Below, piece by piece: positions 36,201 through 44,955 of a stretch of DNA of 64,000 nt. The position numbers and the translations under genes are program-made. Position 1 is the stretch's first letter. Every line of letters begins with the position of its first letter. The notes under the pieces are model-generated. The model was not told the DNA's origin. It saw nothing but the letters and a program-made list of their open reading frames with translations, and ran no database searches. The DNA lies in NCBI GenBank assembly GCA_964567745.1, contig CAZMNY010000022.1, positions 65,928 through 129,927 of the forward strand. Reading direction: 5' to 3'. Source of the DNA: CAZMNY01 sp964567745 (GTDB lineage: Bacteria; Planctomycetota; Planctomycetia; Pirellulales; Pirellulaceae).

Positions 36201-37191
36201 CGCCGAAGCACTTGGTGCGCTGATGGAGGACTACGGAGTCGGCGTCGTGCAAACGTACATGCACCACATCCGCAGAGCCGCCGCGAAAAAGACTCGACAA
36301 GCAATCGCCCGCATGCCGGATGGCGTGCGAGCGTTTCGCGATCACTTGGATTCGGGCGAGCAAATCAGCGTGGAGATGACGATCAACGGTGACTCTATGA
36401 AGCTCGACTTCAGCGGCACGGATGCGGTGTCGCCGAGCAATCTGAACGCGAACCGCGCCATTGTCTCGGCTGCGGTCATGTACTGCCTGCGTTGCATACT
36501 TGCCGAGGATATTCCGCTCAACCAAGGCGTTCTCGAACCGGTCGAACTTCACATTCCGCAGGACTGCTTGCTTCAACCGGAGCGATCCGACGAGCCGGAG
36601 CTGTCGCCCGCGGTTGCTGGTGGTAACGTCGAGACATCTCAGCGCATCGTCGACGTCTTGCTCGGCGCCTTCGGTGTTGCCGCGGCCAGCCAGGGGACGA
36701 TGAACAACGTGCTGTTTGGAGACGATTCGTTCGGTTACTACGAAACCATTTGCGGCGGCGCGGGTGCGACGACAACAGCCGACGGCGCAAGCGGCGTGCA
36801 CACCCACATGACCAACACGCGTATCACCGACCCCGAGGTTTTTGAGCAGCGGCTGCCGGCGAGGTTACTCGAGTTTTCCATTCGAGCTGGCTCGGGCGGA
36901 GACGGCGAGCACCGAGGAGGAGACGGCGTGGTCCGCCGGTTTGAGTTTCTCAAGCAACTCGAGCTTTCGATTCTGTCGCAACGACGAGGTCCCTATCAGC
37001 CGTATCCGATCAACGGCGGCCACCCAGGCGAACTCGGCTGCAATCAGTTGGTCCGAGCCAACGGGAGTATTGAAACGCTGCCGGCGATCGCACAAACTTC
37101 GGTCGACGTCGGCGACCAGCTGACGATCGAAACGCCCGGCGGCGGCGGTGCGGGCGGGCCGGTCGCAGATGGTGTCCGCTCTCAAGATTGA
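33280..37191 (+). CDS. Fused HyuA-HyuB 5-oxoprolinase
   Basis: A 1303-aa ATP-dependent amidohydrolase, with hydantoinase A and B domains fused as in eukaryotic-type 5-oxoprolinase. The A half has WIDVGGTFTDCV at 15-26, LGTTRGTNALL, and FDMGGTSTDVSRY with the Asp-rich nucleotide site. The B half starts near residue 780 (ADPIQLEVFNNRFAAIAEQMG) and has ITNDPYRGGSHLPDV and the C-terminal GGGGAGGP. 5-Oxoprolinase opens 5-oxoproline to glutamate using ATP. Substrate of this copy is inferred from the fused architecture. The start is GTG. Its 3' end overlaps the convergent pseudogene by 10 bp. Confidence 0.9.
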   Translation: MSSGNQQPEPKWRFWIDVGGTFTDCVTLSPDGNRQHDKTLSSGVVKGDIDRWLDDHTFLQATSRVDADGFWDGYDCRLIDVNGDVVHQSRVGLHCGGEISLAAGDHRGTESLRDVRNAATRYELSHDDGAAILAIRRMLQLPLAEPLPPADVRLGTTRGTNALLTRSGAKTALLITRGFRDLPLIGNQDRPRLFDLNIVKPEPLHSAVCEVDERIDRDGKVLKPLDNNAIRSELERLLRDGIESVAICFLNAYRNPVHEVEAAETASQVGFAHVTRSQAVSPLVKLVARTDTSIVDAYLNPKLRSYVDRLGETLVAGGQPTDRHRSQLRLLASSGGLVSGSAFTGKDSILSGPAGGVVGFSRAANAAGFTRAIGFDMGGTSTDVSRYSGRLERRGETIKAGVRIVAPMLAIETIAAGGGSVCLFDGVRLTVGPESAGADPGPACYGRGGPLTVTDMNLWLGRLPQQQFPFPLDRKIVGERLESLCKAIRESSNTTYTPEKLAEGFLRVANANMARAIRSISLAEGYSPTDHVLAAFGGAAPQHACAVADELGMTQILIHPLAGVLSAWGAGMADIVQYAEQAAYAPAESMDEVARTQIFDKLAEQATQAAIREGAELERIECLPWLDVRYQGVDAALSLLVGDEPLTVQFEREHKRRYGYIQPSRSLEIVALRVEAIGHSDQSAPASERQKRRTEAARIGEVSTYFENKRVDANLYDRASFAPGASVAGPAIIIDSSSTIVVEPQWEAVVLGQGELLLERVCQARRSHGTPSTELSCADPIQLEVFNNRFAAIAEQMGIALRNTSVSVNVKERLDFSCALFTQDGGLVVNAPHIPVHLGAMAETVRCVLQDHPDLEPGDVVITNDPYRGGSHLPDVTVVTPVFQSTPSKRNLLFLTASRAHHAEIGGSTPGSMPPLSTHLVEEGVLLKSFKVVKAGAPQLDELTRRLTSGRFPSRAVEQNVADVNAQIAANWLGAEALGALMEDYGVGVVQTYMHHIRRAAAKKTRQAIARMPDGVRAFRDHLDSGEQISVEMTINGDSMKLDFSGTDAVSPSNLNANRAIVSAAVMYCLRCILAEDIPLNQGVLEPVELHIPQDCLLQPERSDEPELSPAVAGGNVETSQRIVDVLLGAFGVAAASQGTMNNVLFGDDSFGYYETICGGAGATTTADGASGVHTHMTNTRITDPEVFEQRLPARLLEFSIRAGSGGDGEHRGGDGVVRRFEFLKQLELSILSQRRGPYQPYPINGGHPGELGCNQLVRANGSIETLPAIAQTSVDVGDQLTIETPGGGGAGGPVADGVRSQD

Positions 37192-37878
37192 TCGGCGTGG
37201 GCGAGCACAATTTCGTGTAGCGTCTTTTCATGTTCGAGGATCGCCTTCGCCGACAATTTGAAATTCTTCTTGGGCGATCCCTCGAGGGTCCAGGTAAAGC
37301 CTCTCCAAAGAACGAGCACGGCTGGTCCATTGGCAATGCCTTGACGCGGCTGAGGAGATCTTGGGCGTAGGCAACCATGGACGTCGTCGCCTTGAGGTCG
37401 ACATTGTCGACGGCCGAATCGGCCAACTCATCGCCGATCCACCTGCCATGAAACGCCGCAACATCCTGCACCGCGTGGCGTCTCATCTTGCGAGCTCGAC
37501 GTTTGTCCGCTGGCGTCGGCTTCTTAACTTGCAGATTCGGCGAGTTGATTAGCCAACTGCAGATCGGCCAAAAACAATGCGAGTCGGGAGAGTAGAGGCG
37601 TTTGCCGGGATCTTCAACTAGATCGAATGAGTTGGTCAGGCAGGTGGAAAAGAAGCGGCAGAACTCAGTAAGTGCTCTTTGGCCGGTCGCGCGTCCGGCA
37701 GGATGTTCATAAAGTGCTCGGCGATCCAGCGTTCGGCCGCATCGGGCAACGTCGAATAATCGTGGGCCGTTTCGAATTGCACGAGGCCTTTGCCGACCGC
37801 CTTGCCCATCCAGGTCAGCAGTAAGTGGCTACGCTTTTGCAAGTCGACAGCGTGTTCGAGGTCCTGCCCATTCAACAT
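37182..37878 (-). pseudogene. Twice-frameshifted hypothetical gene
   Basis: A gene of about 230 codons broken by two frame changes. Frame 1 (37878 to about 37670) starts MLNGQDLEHAVDLQKRSHLL and reaches RPAKEHLL, then would stop at 37636. Frame 2 (about 37668 to 37336) continues EFCRFFSTCLTNSFDLVEDP, then FWPICSWLINSPNLQVKKP and VAAFHGRWIGDELADSAVD. Frame 3 (about 37334 to 37182) finishes LVLWRGFTWTLEGSPKKNFK, KLSAKAILEHEKTLHEIV and TGA. All three pieces have natural composition and join without gap, each needing one missing base. I do not recognise a family; the first piece recalls planctomycete hypothetical proteins. A sequencing error at both sites is an alternative. Confidence 0.7.
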
Positions 37879-38002
37879 GGCAAATCCGTCTCAATGGGTT
37901 GAGCTTTCTGTCCGTCCGCTGACTTCAGACCTGTCAGTTCATCGTGCGCTTCGCGCCGAGCTGGTCATTAGAGAGTCGATGTGTCGGTCGACTCGAGTCG
38001 GC

Positions 38003-41000
38003 TCACTTGCGTGATTTGGCAGCGCCGCGTTTGTAGGCGTTGAAGCGTTCGAGAAGATGGGCGGGAAGATTGGCCGGGCTGGTGCCTTCTTGTGAAAGCC
38101 CGCCGGCGTCGTCCGAGCTCGCATTCTGACGATCCATCGTCTCGCTGCCGCGCCGCAGCCCCAAGCCCTGGAAGGCGTCGGACAACTGGCGTTTTCCCTC
38201 GTCGCCTTCGCTGGCTGACTTCTTCAGTTTCCCCCACCGTTCGAGAAACCGCTGGCGATCCTTATCGGTCCAATTCAGCTTGTCCATCAACGCTTGATCG
38301 TCTGGATTGTGTTTGAGATAGTCGAGCGCCATATCGGTGGCTTTGCGAGCGTATTCCTCATTCGCCGCGTCTCCGTCTGCGACTTCTTGAACCGGTTGCC
38401 GTCCGTTCGGCCGCTTTCCTTCGGGTGCGACGCCGCCGCCTTGGGGTCGGCCCGAGCCGCTTTGTCCGTTGGGCTTCAAGTTTTGATTGCGCGACGTATT
38501 GGGCGAATCGCCTTCCGGGCCGCCTTCCGATCCCGATTGAGTCTGGCTGCCATCGCCGTTCTTGTCGCCAGATGAACCGGTCGCATCGTCGGCCTGCTGC
38601 TTACTGCCCGCGGCACCTGAGGTATCGCCTTGGCCGCTCTCCGATGACGCTCCCGCGCCCTCGTCGGCCGAAGACTGACTACCCGCGCTGTCGTTGCCGG
38701 CTTGCTTGGCGCTTTGACCGCCGCCTTGCTTGCCGCCCCCGCTTCGATCGCCGCCCTGATCGCCTTGCGTGTCGGATTGCTTGGGACTGTTGGCCGGGGC
38801 TTGCGGGTCGCTGCCCGTATCGTCCTTGCCTCCGTCAGGCCGCTGATTCTTCTTGCGATCTTGGTTAGCGCCCTGCTGGTTCGCTGCGCCCATCGGCGAG
38901 TCTTTCTTTTGCCCGGCACCCGACTCGCCGCTGTCGCCCATTCCCGACTCACTGTCAGTCGTCTTGTTAGCGTCCTCGTCGCTCGCCTGCTTTTGAGCCT
39001 TGTTGGTGGCACCGTTTTCTCCATCGTTCGCGTCGATCTTTTTGCCCGCGCCGAGGTTGCCGTTCTGCCCCTGATCGCCGTCCTTCTTGGGATCGCCGGG
39101 CTTTGGATTTTCACCGTCTTGGGCACCCGCGCCAGGTTTGTCGCTGGCCGTGTTGTCGCCCGATTGCGTTTTATCTTCTCCGCCTGTGGAGCCGCCTGGA
39201 TTCTGCGAACTGGGCGAACCCTTCTGCTGCTTCGTCTCACCGTCGCCCGGACTCTTCGGATCATTCCCGTCTGTGCTCGACTTCGGCAGATCGGGATCCG
39301 ATTTGTTCAGCTGATTCGACTCGTCTCCGCTCGGCTTCCCCTTCGTCTTGTTCTCAGCTCGACCGGGATCGGCTTGATTCTCGGATCGCTGAGTCTCACC
39401 TGTGCGAGTTCCCTTGCTCCGATCAATGTGCTCCTTGATCGTCTCGATTGCGTCGCCATCCTCAAAGGCTTCGTTCGGTTCGGCATTCGACAAGTCGGCG
39501 TCGCCCTGCCCTGGTTTCGAGGGACCGCCCTGGCCGCCCTCGGCCGCTGACCCATGATCGCCTACACCATTCTCGCCCTGACTGCCGTCCGGCTTCGGCT
39601 CGCCACCGGTAGCGCTGCCTTGTGCGTCGGTCTTGCCTTCCGGCTTTCCACCTTGCGACGGTTCCGATCCACTCGAAGCGCCCTGCTCTGCGCCTCCTTC
39701 GGGATCACCCTCGCCCGGCTTCATCTCCCCCGCGTTGCCATCGGCATCGCCTTCGCCCGACTTCTTGTCGCCACTCTTTTCACCGTCATTGTTCTTGTCG
39801 GGGTCTTTATTGTCGCCAGGCTTGTCGCCGGGCTTCGCATTCTTGGCATTCCCGTCTTTGCCCTCGCCATCCTTGCTTTCGCCATCCTTGCCCTCGCCAT
39901 CCTTGCTTTCGTTGTCTTTCTTCTCGGCGTCCTTATTCTCGGCGTCCTTGCTTTCGTTGTCAGCGTCTTCGCCGGGTTTCTTCTGGTTTGGATCGCCTTC
40001 GTCGCCTGTTTTGGAGGTGTCGGGTGTCGGCTTTTTCGTCGGTTCGGTAATGACGATGGTATAGCGGGGCGTCACTTCGGTGTTGGGCCGCGGCTGCCCG
40101 TCGAAATCGGTTCGATTGTCCTCGGCAAAACCGCGATAGGTGACAGTATCGCCAACTGACAACTTGAGTCGTTGCGGCGAGAATTCGAATCGTTCGACCA
40201 CTTGGCCTCGCTGAGCTCGTTGGCGAGTCTCTCCAAAGACTTCGGTCTCGCCGACGACCATGTTGAGTCCGATCTTCTCGAGCGAAAAATCGGGATCGAC
40301 GGCGCGGATTTCGATTTGTTGTTTGCCGTCGATCGGAACTTCAATTCGTCGTGCATCGGGAGTGAGAATTTCCACGACGGGAGGAAAATCGCGAGTCACG
40401 TCGATCACGTGCAAAATGGGCTGCGGGTTACGTTTGCCTTGGTCGTCCAGGAAACGCAGTTGATACGCTTTGCGAGTTGACTGATTCTTCGCGTTCAACT
40501 CCAAATCGAAAGTGAACGTCGCCTTTCGGCCGTCGACTTTCATCGGCATCGTCGCCGTCGCTTTGCCATCGACCGGATCAAACTCGACTCGGGCCGAGCG
40601 AATATCGCGATTGGCCCGAGCATGAATCGTAACTCGCGCTCCCGCCAAACCGCGAATGTCGCCCTGTCGTTGTTCCGTCCGATCGGGCAGATCGGCGTAC
40701 TTCGGAAACCGATAGACAACTTGATCCACGACCATGGACGGCGCGGCATTCGTTTTCACTTGATAGAGATTCGACTTGGCGTCGCCCGCGAGAACTCGGT
40801 ACGTCAAGTCTTGATGAACGCCATTCTCATCCGGCGGCAAGGTGGCTTCGAAATACAACCCGTCGTCGGTGGGGAGCATCGGCAATTCGACGTCGACCGT
40901 CTGTCGATCGGCCGTCGAGTAGACCACCACAACCTTATCGGACTCCCGTTTGCCGCTAACCGCCGCACGGACCACAACGCGATCGCCATAGTAGACCGAC

Positions 41001-41635
41001 ACGTCGCCCGGCTCGACGAAATCAATTTGAACGCGAGACGGCGCCGCGGCTTGCCACCAAGGGTTCATCACTCGGCCGATCGATTGAAACGCGCTCTTCG
41101 GCGCCGCGATCGTGTAGACCGCGGAAACAATCAGGACGGCGATCAAGAGGTAGCCGATACGAATCGCCTTCGAGGCGTCGATCGTCGTGTCAACGTTCGG
41201 AGCACTGAGATCCGCAGCAGCTCGTTGTTGCAGTGTGGCGAAAACGGCCGGCTGCAACCTCGATTGATGGTCGCGAAAAAACAGAAAGTTAATCACGCTG
41301 TTCTTGAGCGACGGCGCATTGTGCTCCAAAGCTCGAGCTGCATACAACGGATTGATGCGTCGAAAAACGAGCTGAGCGATATAGATCCAACTGAACGCTG
41401 CGGCGCCGACAAGGTATGCTGCCAATGTCAAAAATCGCATCCCCGGCGACAACGATACGACCCAGTGATCGACCAGCACAGCCAGCAAGAAGTAGACCAT
41501 CGTACCGGCGAGCAACAACATCAGCGCCGCGAACAGCTCGACCAGTTTCACAAACCGACGAGCTCCCTCGATGCGACCGCGAATCAAGTGGTCGGTCGCG
41601 TCGGGCGCAGCGGTGGTGGTTGGAGTGGATGCCAT
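38003..41635 (-). CDS. Giant membrane protein with disordered low-complexity domain
   Basis: A 1210-aa protein of DUF4175-like layout. Two close hydrophobic segments at about 35-90 are followed by another near 165. A periplasmic beta-rich part at about 200-540 has repeated Ig-like blocks (YRFPKYADLPDRTEQ, VEILTPDARRIEV). A stretch of about 540 residues of Asp, Glu, Lys, Gly, Ser and Gln repeats follows (KDGEGKDGESKDGEGKDG), then a short conserved helical C-terminus (ATDMALDYLKHNPDDQ, DRQRFLERWGKLKKSA). I take the ATG at 41635; the frame is open to 41770. Similar planctomycete proteins sit beside MoxR/DUF58/vWA genes, absent here. Function is unknown. Confidence 0.8.
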   Translation of the reverse strand: MASTPTTTAAPDATDHLIRGRIEGARRFVKLVELFAALMLLLAGTMVYFLLAVLVDHWVVSLSPGMRFLTLAAYLVGAAAFSWIYIAQLVFRRINPLYAARALEHNAPSLKNSVINFLFFRDHQSRLQPAVFATLQQRAAADLSAPNVDTTIDASKAIRIGYLLIAVLIVSAVYTIAAPKSAFQSIGRVMNPWWQAAAPSRVQIDFVEPGDVSVYYGDRVVVRAAVSGKRESDKVVVVYSTADRQTVDVELPMLPTDDGLYFEATLPPDENGVHQDLTYRVLAGDAKSNLYQVKTNAAPSMVVDQVVYRFPKYADLPDRTEQRQGDIRGLAGARVTIHARANRDIRSARVEFDPVDGKATATMPMKVDGRKATFTFDLELNAKNQSTRKAYQLRFLDDQGKRNPQPILHVIDVTRDFPPVVEILTPDARRIEVPIDGKQQIEIRAVDPDFSLEKIGLNMVVGETEVFGETRQRAQRGQVVERFEFSPQRLKLSVGDTVTYRGFAEDNRTDFDGQPRPNTEVTPRYTIVITEPTKKPTPDTSKTGDEGDPNQKKPGEDADNESKDAENKDAEKKDNESKDGEGKDGESKDGEGKDGNAKNAKPGDKPGDNKDPDKNNDGEKSGDKKSGEGDADGNAGEMKPGEGDPEGGAEQGASSGSEPSQGGKPEGKTDAQGSATGGEPKPDGSQGENGVGDHGSAAEGGQGGPSKPGQGDADLSNAEPNEAFEDGDAIETIKEHIDRSKGTRTGETQRSENQADPGRAENKTKGKPSGDESNQLNKSDPDLPKSSTDGNDPKSPGDGETKQQKGSPSSQNPGGSTGGEDKTQSGDNTASDKPGAGAQDGENPKPGDPKKDGDQGQNGNLGAGKKIDANDGENGATNKAQKQASDEDANKTTDSESGMGDSGESGAGQKKDSPMGAANQQGANQDRKKNQRPDGGKDDTGSDPQAPANSPKQSDTQGDQGGDRSGGGKQGGGQSAKQAGNDSAGSQSSADEGAGASSESGQGDTSGAAGSKQQADDATGSSGDKNGDGSQTQSGSEGGPEGDSPNTSRNQNLKPNGQSGSGRPQGGGVAPEGKRPNGRQPVQEVADGDAANEEYARKATDMALDYLKHNPDDQALMDKLNWTDKDRQRFLERWGKLKKSASEGDEGKRQLSDAFQGLGLRRGSETMDRQNASSDDAGGLSQEGTSPANLPAHLLERFNAYKRGAAKSRK

Positions 41636-41848
41636 CAGTTCTCGGAAGCTCGTATGGTCAGGACGCGCCCAGTGTGCAAGCGCACCGTCTGGAAGCGCAT
41701 TGTCAGTATTTATGTAGACGATTCTATTATAGGCAACGATTGCCAAAAACCGGAAATAACAGCGATTCAAGCGTTCTGAACCGAGGATTCGCTACAGTTG
41801 CTGCAAACCTGAGCCCAATCAATGGCTGCGGCTTCCATTGCTTTGTCT

Positions 41849-43012
41849 CTACTGACGCTCTGATTCGCAAGTCCGAACGTCGTTCAAGATGTCGTCGAGC
41901 TTTTCGACAAGGCTCGATTCCCCCGCAATAAACTGAAGACCGATCATTAGCGCCCAGAGGGGGCAGTTGCCAATCTTGTCGACGGCAATTTTGACGAGGT
42001 CCTTGTGGGTGCAGACGAGACAGTCGAGCGAGGATGAATCCGCCCATTGGGCGAGTTCGTCGATGTCGTCTCGCGAGTAGGCGTGATGGTCGGCGAACGC
42101 TCGGAATTCTAACTCTGCCGTTGCAAATTCTTCGGCCGTGTTCTGAAAAGCGTGTGGGTTGCCGATGCCGCAAAACGCTCCGATGCGTTTCCCCTTCAAG
42201 TCGTCCAGCAAGGCAGTCTCGCCGCTGGCATTGATCCACTGCAACGGGCGGTGAGCGCACTCGGCCCAGGCGGAGTTCGGCGCCAAGGCGGCCACGGTCT
42301 CCTTCAATTGACGCCGCCGGTTTTCGTCGACCTGATCGGCTCGAGAGAGCACGATAACATCGGCGCGGCGCAGTCCACCAAGCGGCTCTCGAAGCAATCC
42401 TCTCGGCAGAACATGGCCATGGCCGAATGGCGTGAGGGCGTCGATCAGCACGATGTCGAGGTCGCGGCGGATGCGGCGGTGTTGAAAGGCGTCGTCGAGC
42501 AGCAACAGTTGCGAGTCGAGTTCGTCGATAGCCGTTTGAGCCGCTTCAACTCGATTCGGATTCTGCAAGTGGGGCACGTCGGGTAGGCGTTCCTCGAGTT
42601 CCATGGCCTCGTCGTTGCGACTGCCTTGCTCGGCGCCGTATCCTCGGCTGATCAGCCCGACTCGCACTTCGCGTGCGCGAAACCACTTGGCGATCCACTC
42701 GACCATCGGCGTCTTCCCCGTGCCTCCGGTCGTGATGTTGCCGACACTGATCACCGGCCGTTCGACACGTTGACTCAAATGCGGTTTGGCGTCAAATCGC
42801 CGATTCCTCAACCATGTCGCCGCAGCGTAGACCCAAGACGGCGGCGCCAACAGCAGTCGAATCGACCAAGCCCACAGGCCTCGCCGGCGTCCGCTGAGTA
42901 GCTCGTTCAAATCGTGTGGGGTGAATGGCAACGTCGGGCCGGATTGAGGAGGCCGGGGAAGTTGAGACAATGTTAAGAACCATGTGATAGCCGCATTGTG
43001 ACTGACCGGCAA
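41849..43012 (-). CDS. lpxK: Tetraacyldisaccharide 4'-kinase LpxK
   Basis: A 387-aa inner-membrane kinase that phosphorylates the 4' position of the lipid A disaccharide. The opening LNELLSGRRRGLWAW and membrane segment are followed by Walker A NITTGGTGKTPMVEW, LISRGYG, LLLDDAFQHRR (Walker B-like) and RGLLREPLGGLRRAD. Length is at the upper end of the family. The frame starts at a TTG at 43012; a later TTG about 28 codons downstream would give a more usual N-terminus, so the start is uncertain. The uxaA gene is divergent. Confidence 0.93.
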   Translation of the reverse strand: MPVSHNAAITWFLTLSQLPRPPQSGPTLPFTPHDLNELLSGRRRGLWAWSIRLLLAPPSWVYAAATWLRNRRFDAKPHLSQRVERPVISVGNITTGGTGKTPMVEWIAKWFRAREVRVGLISRGYGAEQGSRNDEAMELEERLPDVPHLQNPNRVEAAQTAIDELDSQLLLLDDAFQHRRIRRDLDIVLIDALTPFGHGHVLPRGLLREPLGGLRRADVIVLSRADQVDENRRRQLKETVAALAPNSAWAECAHRPLQWINASGETALLDDLKGKRIGAFCGIGNPHAFQNTAEEFATAELEFRAFADHHAYSRDDIDELAQWADSSSLDCLVCTHKDLVKIAVDKIGNCPLWALMIGLQFIAGESSLVEKLDDILNDVRTCESERQ

Positions 43013-43078
43013 TCACCATAGGCTGAAGGCCCGTTGCGTTTTGCTTAGTTCGCCCGCACTTTTGAAAGTCGAGACTGA

Positions 43079-44620
43079 ATGAGTTCCGAGCAAGTCGATG
43101 TGGTTTGGTTACACGCAGACGACAACATCTGCGTCGCGGCTCGGAATCTCCAACAGGGCGACCGTGTGCGCGTTGGCGACGCGGAGCTGCAACTCAACGG
43201 CTCAATTGCAATGGGCCATAAGATCGCGACTCGGGCCGTCGCCGAGGGCCAGCCGATCTACAAGTATGGGCACGTCATCGGAATCACTGTGGAGTCGATC
43301 AGCGCCGGCGATCATGTTCATTCGCACAACTTGATTAACGGTGAGTTGTCTCGCGACTTCGCGCCTTGCAGTGAGATTTCCGATCCTCCGCAGACGCTCA
43401 CAGGCCGCACGTTCGACGGTTATCGTCGCAGTAACGGCAAGGCCGGAACTCGCAATTACGTGGCCGTCATTTCGACGGTTAACTGCTCGGCCTCTGTCGC
43501 TCGTTACGTCGCGCAGCGTTTCGACGATTCGGTCTTGGCCGACTATCCGAACATCGACGGCGTTGTCGCGCTGCGGCATGAAGGCGGCTGCGCGATGGAG
43601 TACGGCGGCCTCAAGCACACAATGCTCAATCGCGTGATGGGAGGGTTCGCCAAGCATCCCAATATTGGCGCCTACTTGCTGATCGGACTGGGCTGCGAGC
43701 AAGGCGCGATGGGCTATCTGGTCGAACAGGAGCAGCTCGTTCAGATCGACGGAGGCCAACGGCAAGGACCGCCAATGCTTTCCATGCAAGACCTCGGCGG
43801 CACCGCCAAGACGGTGGAAGAAGGTATTCGATTGCTCTCGAACTTGCTGCCCGCGGCAAATGACGTGGAACGCGTTCCGATTCCGGCGAGCGAGATCATT
43901 TTGGGAACCGAGTGCGGCGGCTCGGATGGGAATTCTGGGATCACGGCCAATCCGGCTGTGGGAGTCGCATCGGACATGCTCGTCGCCAGCGGCGGCACGG
44001 CGATTTTGGGCGAGACGTCGGAGATCTATGGTGCCGAGCATCTGCTGACTCGTCGTTCCCGTTCGCCGGAGGTCGCCGAGAAGTTGCTCGAGCGAATCGA
44101 ATGGTGGAATTGGTACGCCAGCGTGTTTGGCGTTGAGCTGGACAACAATCCATCGGTCGGCAACAAGGAAGGTGGATTGACCACGATCGTCGAGAAGTCG
44201 CTCGGCGCCGTCGCCAAACTCGGCGGCACGACGCTCGAGGCAGTTTATGACTACGCCCAACCCGTCACGGCTCAAGGCGCGGTCGTCATGGACACGCCCG
44301 GATTCGATCCGCCCAGCGTGACCGGAATGGTTGCCGGCGGTGCCAACGTCGTCGTCTTCACAACCGGGAGAGGAAGTTGTTACGGCTGCAAGCCGACGCC
44401 ATGCATCAAAGTCGCTTCGAACTCACCCATGTATCACCGCATGGAGGACGACATGGACATCAACGCTGGCACCGTGCTCGAAGGCCGTACGGTCGAGCAA
44501 GTCGGCGCGGAGATTTACGAACAAGTCTTGGCGGTGGCGAGCGGCAAGAAGACGAAGAGCGAAATACATGGGATCGGCGACGACGAGTTTGTTCCGTGGG
44601 CTGTCGGTCCAGTGCTTTGA
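43079..44620 (+). CDS. uxaA: Altronate dehydratase (UxaA family)
   Basis: A 513-aa hydrolyase of the altronate/galactarate dehydratase family, converting D-altronate to 2-keto-3-deoxygluconate in uronate breakdown. An N-terminal SAF domain (about 8-90, with AMGHKIATRAV and KYGHVIG) is fused to the catalytic domain. The latter has GTRNYVAVISTVNCSA, GLGCEQGA, GTECGGSDGNSGITANPA and GRGSCYGCKPTPCIKV; the Cys residues bind iron. No other uronate genes lie nearby. It starts ATG at 43079, divergent from lpxK. Confidence 0.93.
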   Translation: MSSEQVDVVWLHADDNICVAARNLQQGDRVRVGDAELQLNGSIAMGHKIATRAVAEGQPIYKYGHVIGITVESISAGDHVHSHNLINGELSRDFAPCSEISDPPQTLTGRTFDGYRRSNGKAGTRNYVAVISTVNCSASVARYVAQRFDDSVLADYPNIDGVVALRHEGGCAMEYGGLKHTMLNRVMGGFAKHPNIGAYLLIGLGCEQGAMGYLVEQEQLVQIDGGQRQGPPMLSMQDLGGTAKTVEEGIRLLSNLLPAANDVERVPIPASEIILGTECGGSDGNSGITANPAVGVASDMLVASGGTAILGETSEIYGAEHLLTRRSRSPEVAEKLLERIEWWNWYASVFGVELDNNPSVGNKEGGLTTIVEKSLGAVAKLGGTTLEAVYDYAQPVTAQGAVVMDTPGFDPPSVTGMVAGGANVVVFTTGRGSCYGCKPTPCIKVASNSPMYHRMEDDMDINAGTVLEGRTVEQVGAEIYEQVLAVASGKKTKSEIHGIGDDEFVPWAVGPVL

Positions 44621-44955
44621 ATGTCTGTGCGACGACCTACTGTTCGTGAGCCCCACTGTCGGCGGCAAGATTGTCGGCGGCAAGACATACACCTCGCTTG
44701 GCACAATCGCCAAGACGCTTCGAACCGGAACGGCCACGCACCGACCTTTCCGGTTAGCGAGACCTAAGGACTGCTGTCGTAGCAATGCTCGCACTTGTTC
44801 TGCCTGGCCAAATTGTGCCGCCTTTCCCAAGCGATGGGGGCGAGACATAACACCTGACGAACGGGGGGCGAGCCGGACGAGGAAGAGAGTATCTCACTAT
44901 TAGACCCGTTGAGAATCCGCTATAACCCGCATCGATTTTGGAAAGGAATCCAACG
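44621..44955. repeat. Intergenic region with a hairpin and a short tandem repeat
   Basis: About 335 bp after uxaA. TGTCGGCGGCAAGA occurs twice at 44657-44670 and 44672-44685. AACCGGAA at 44723-44730 pairs with TTCCGGTT at 44748-44755 (8-bp stem, 17-nt loop). The overlapping open frames are shadows. The glycosyltransferase promoter should be in the right part but none is clear. Confidence 0.45.

Noticed and set aside
39000..39550. Long plus-strand frames opposite the low-complexity protein (for example 38702-39550)
   Set aside because: They are shadows of the repetitive codons of the minus-strand gene.
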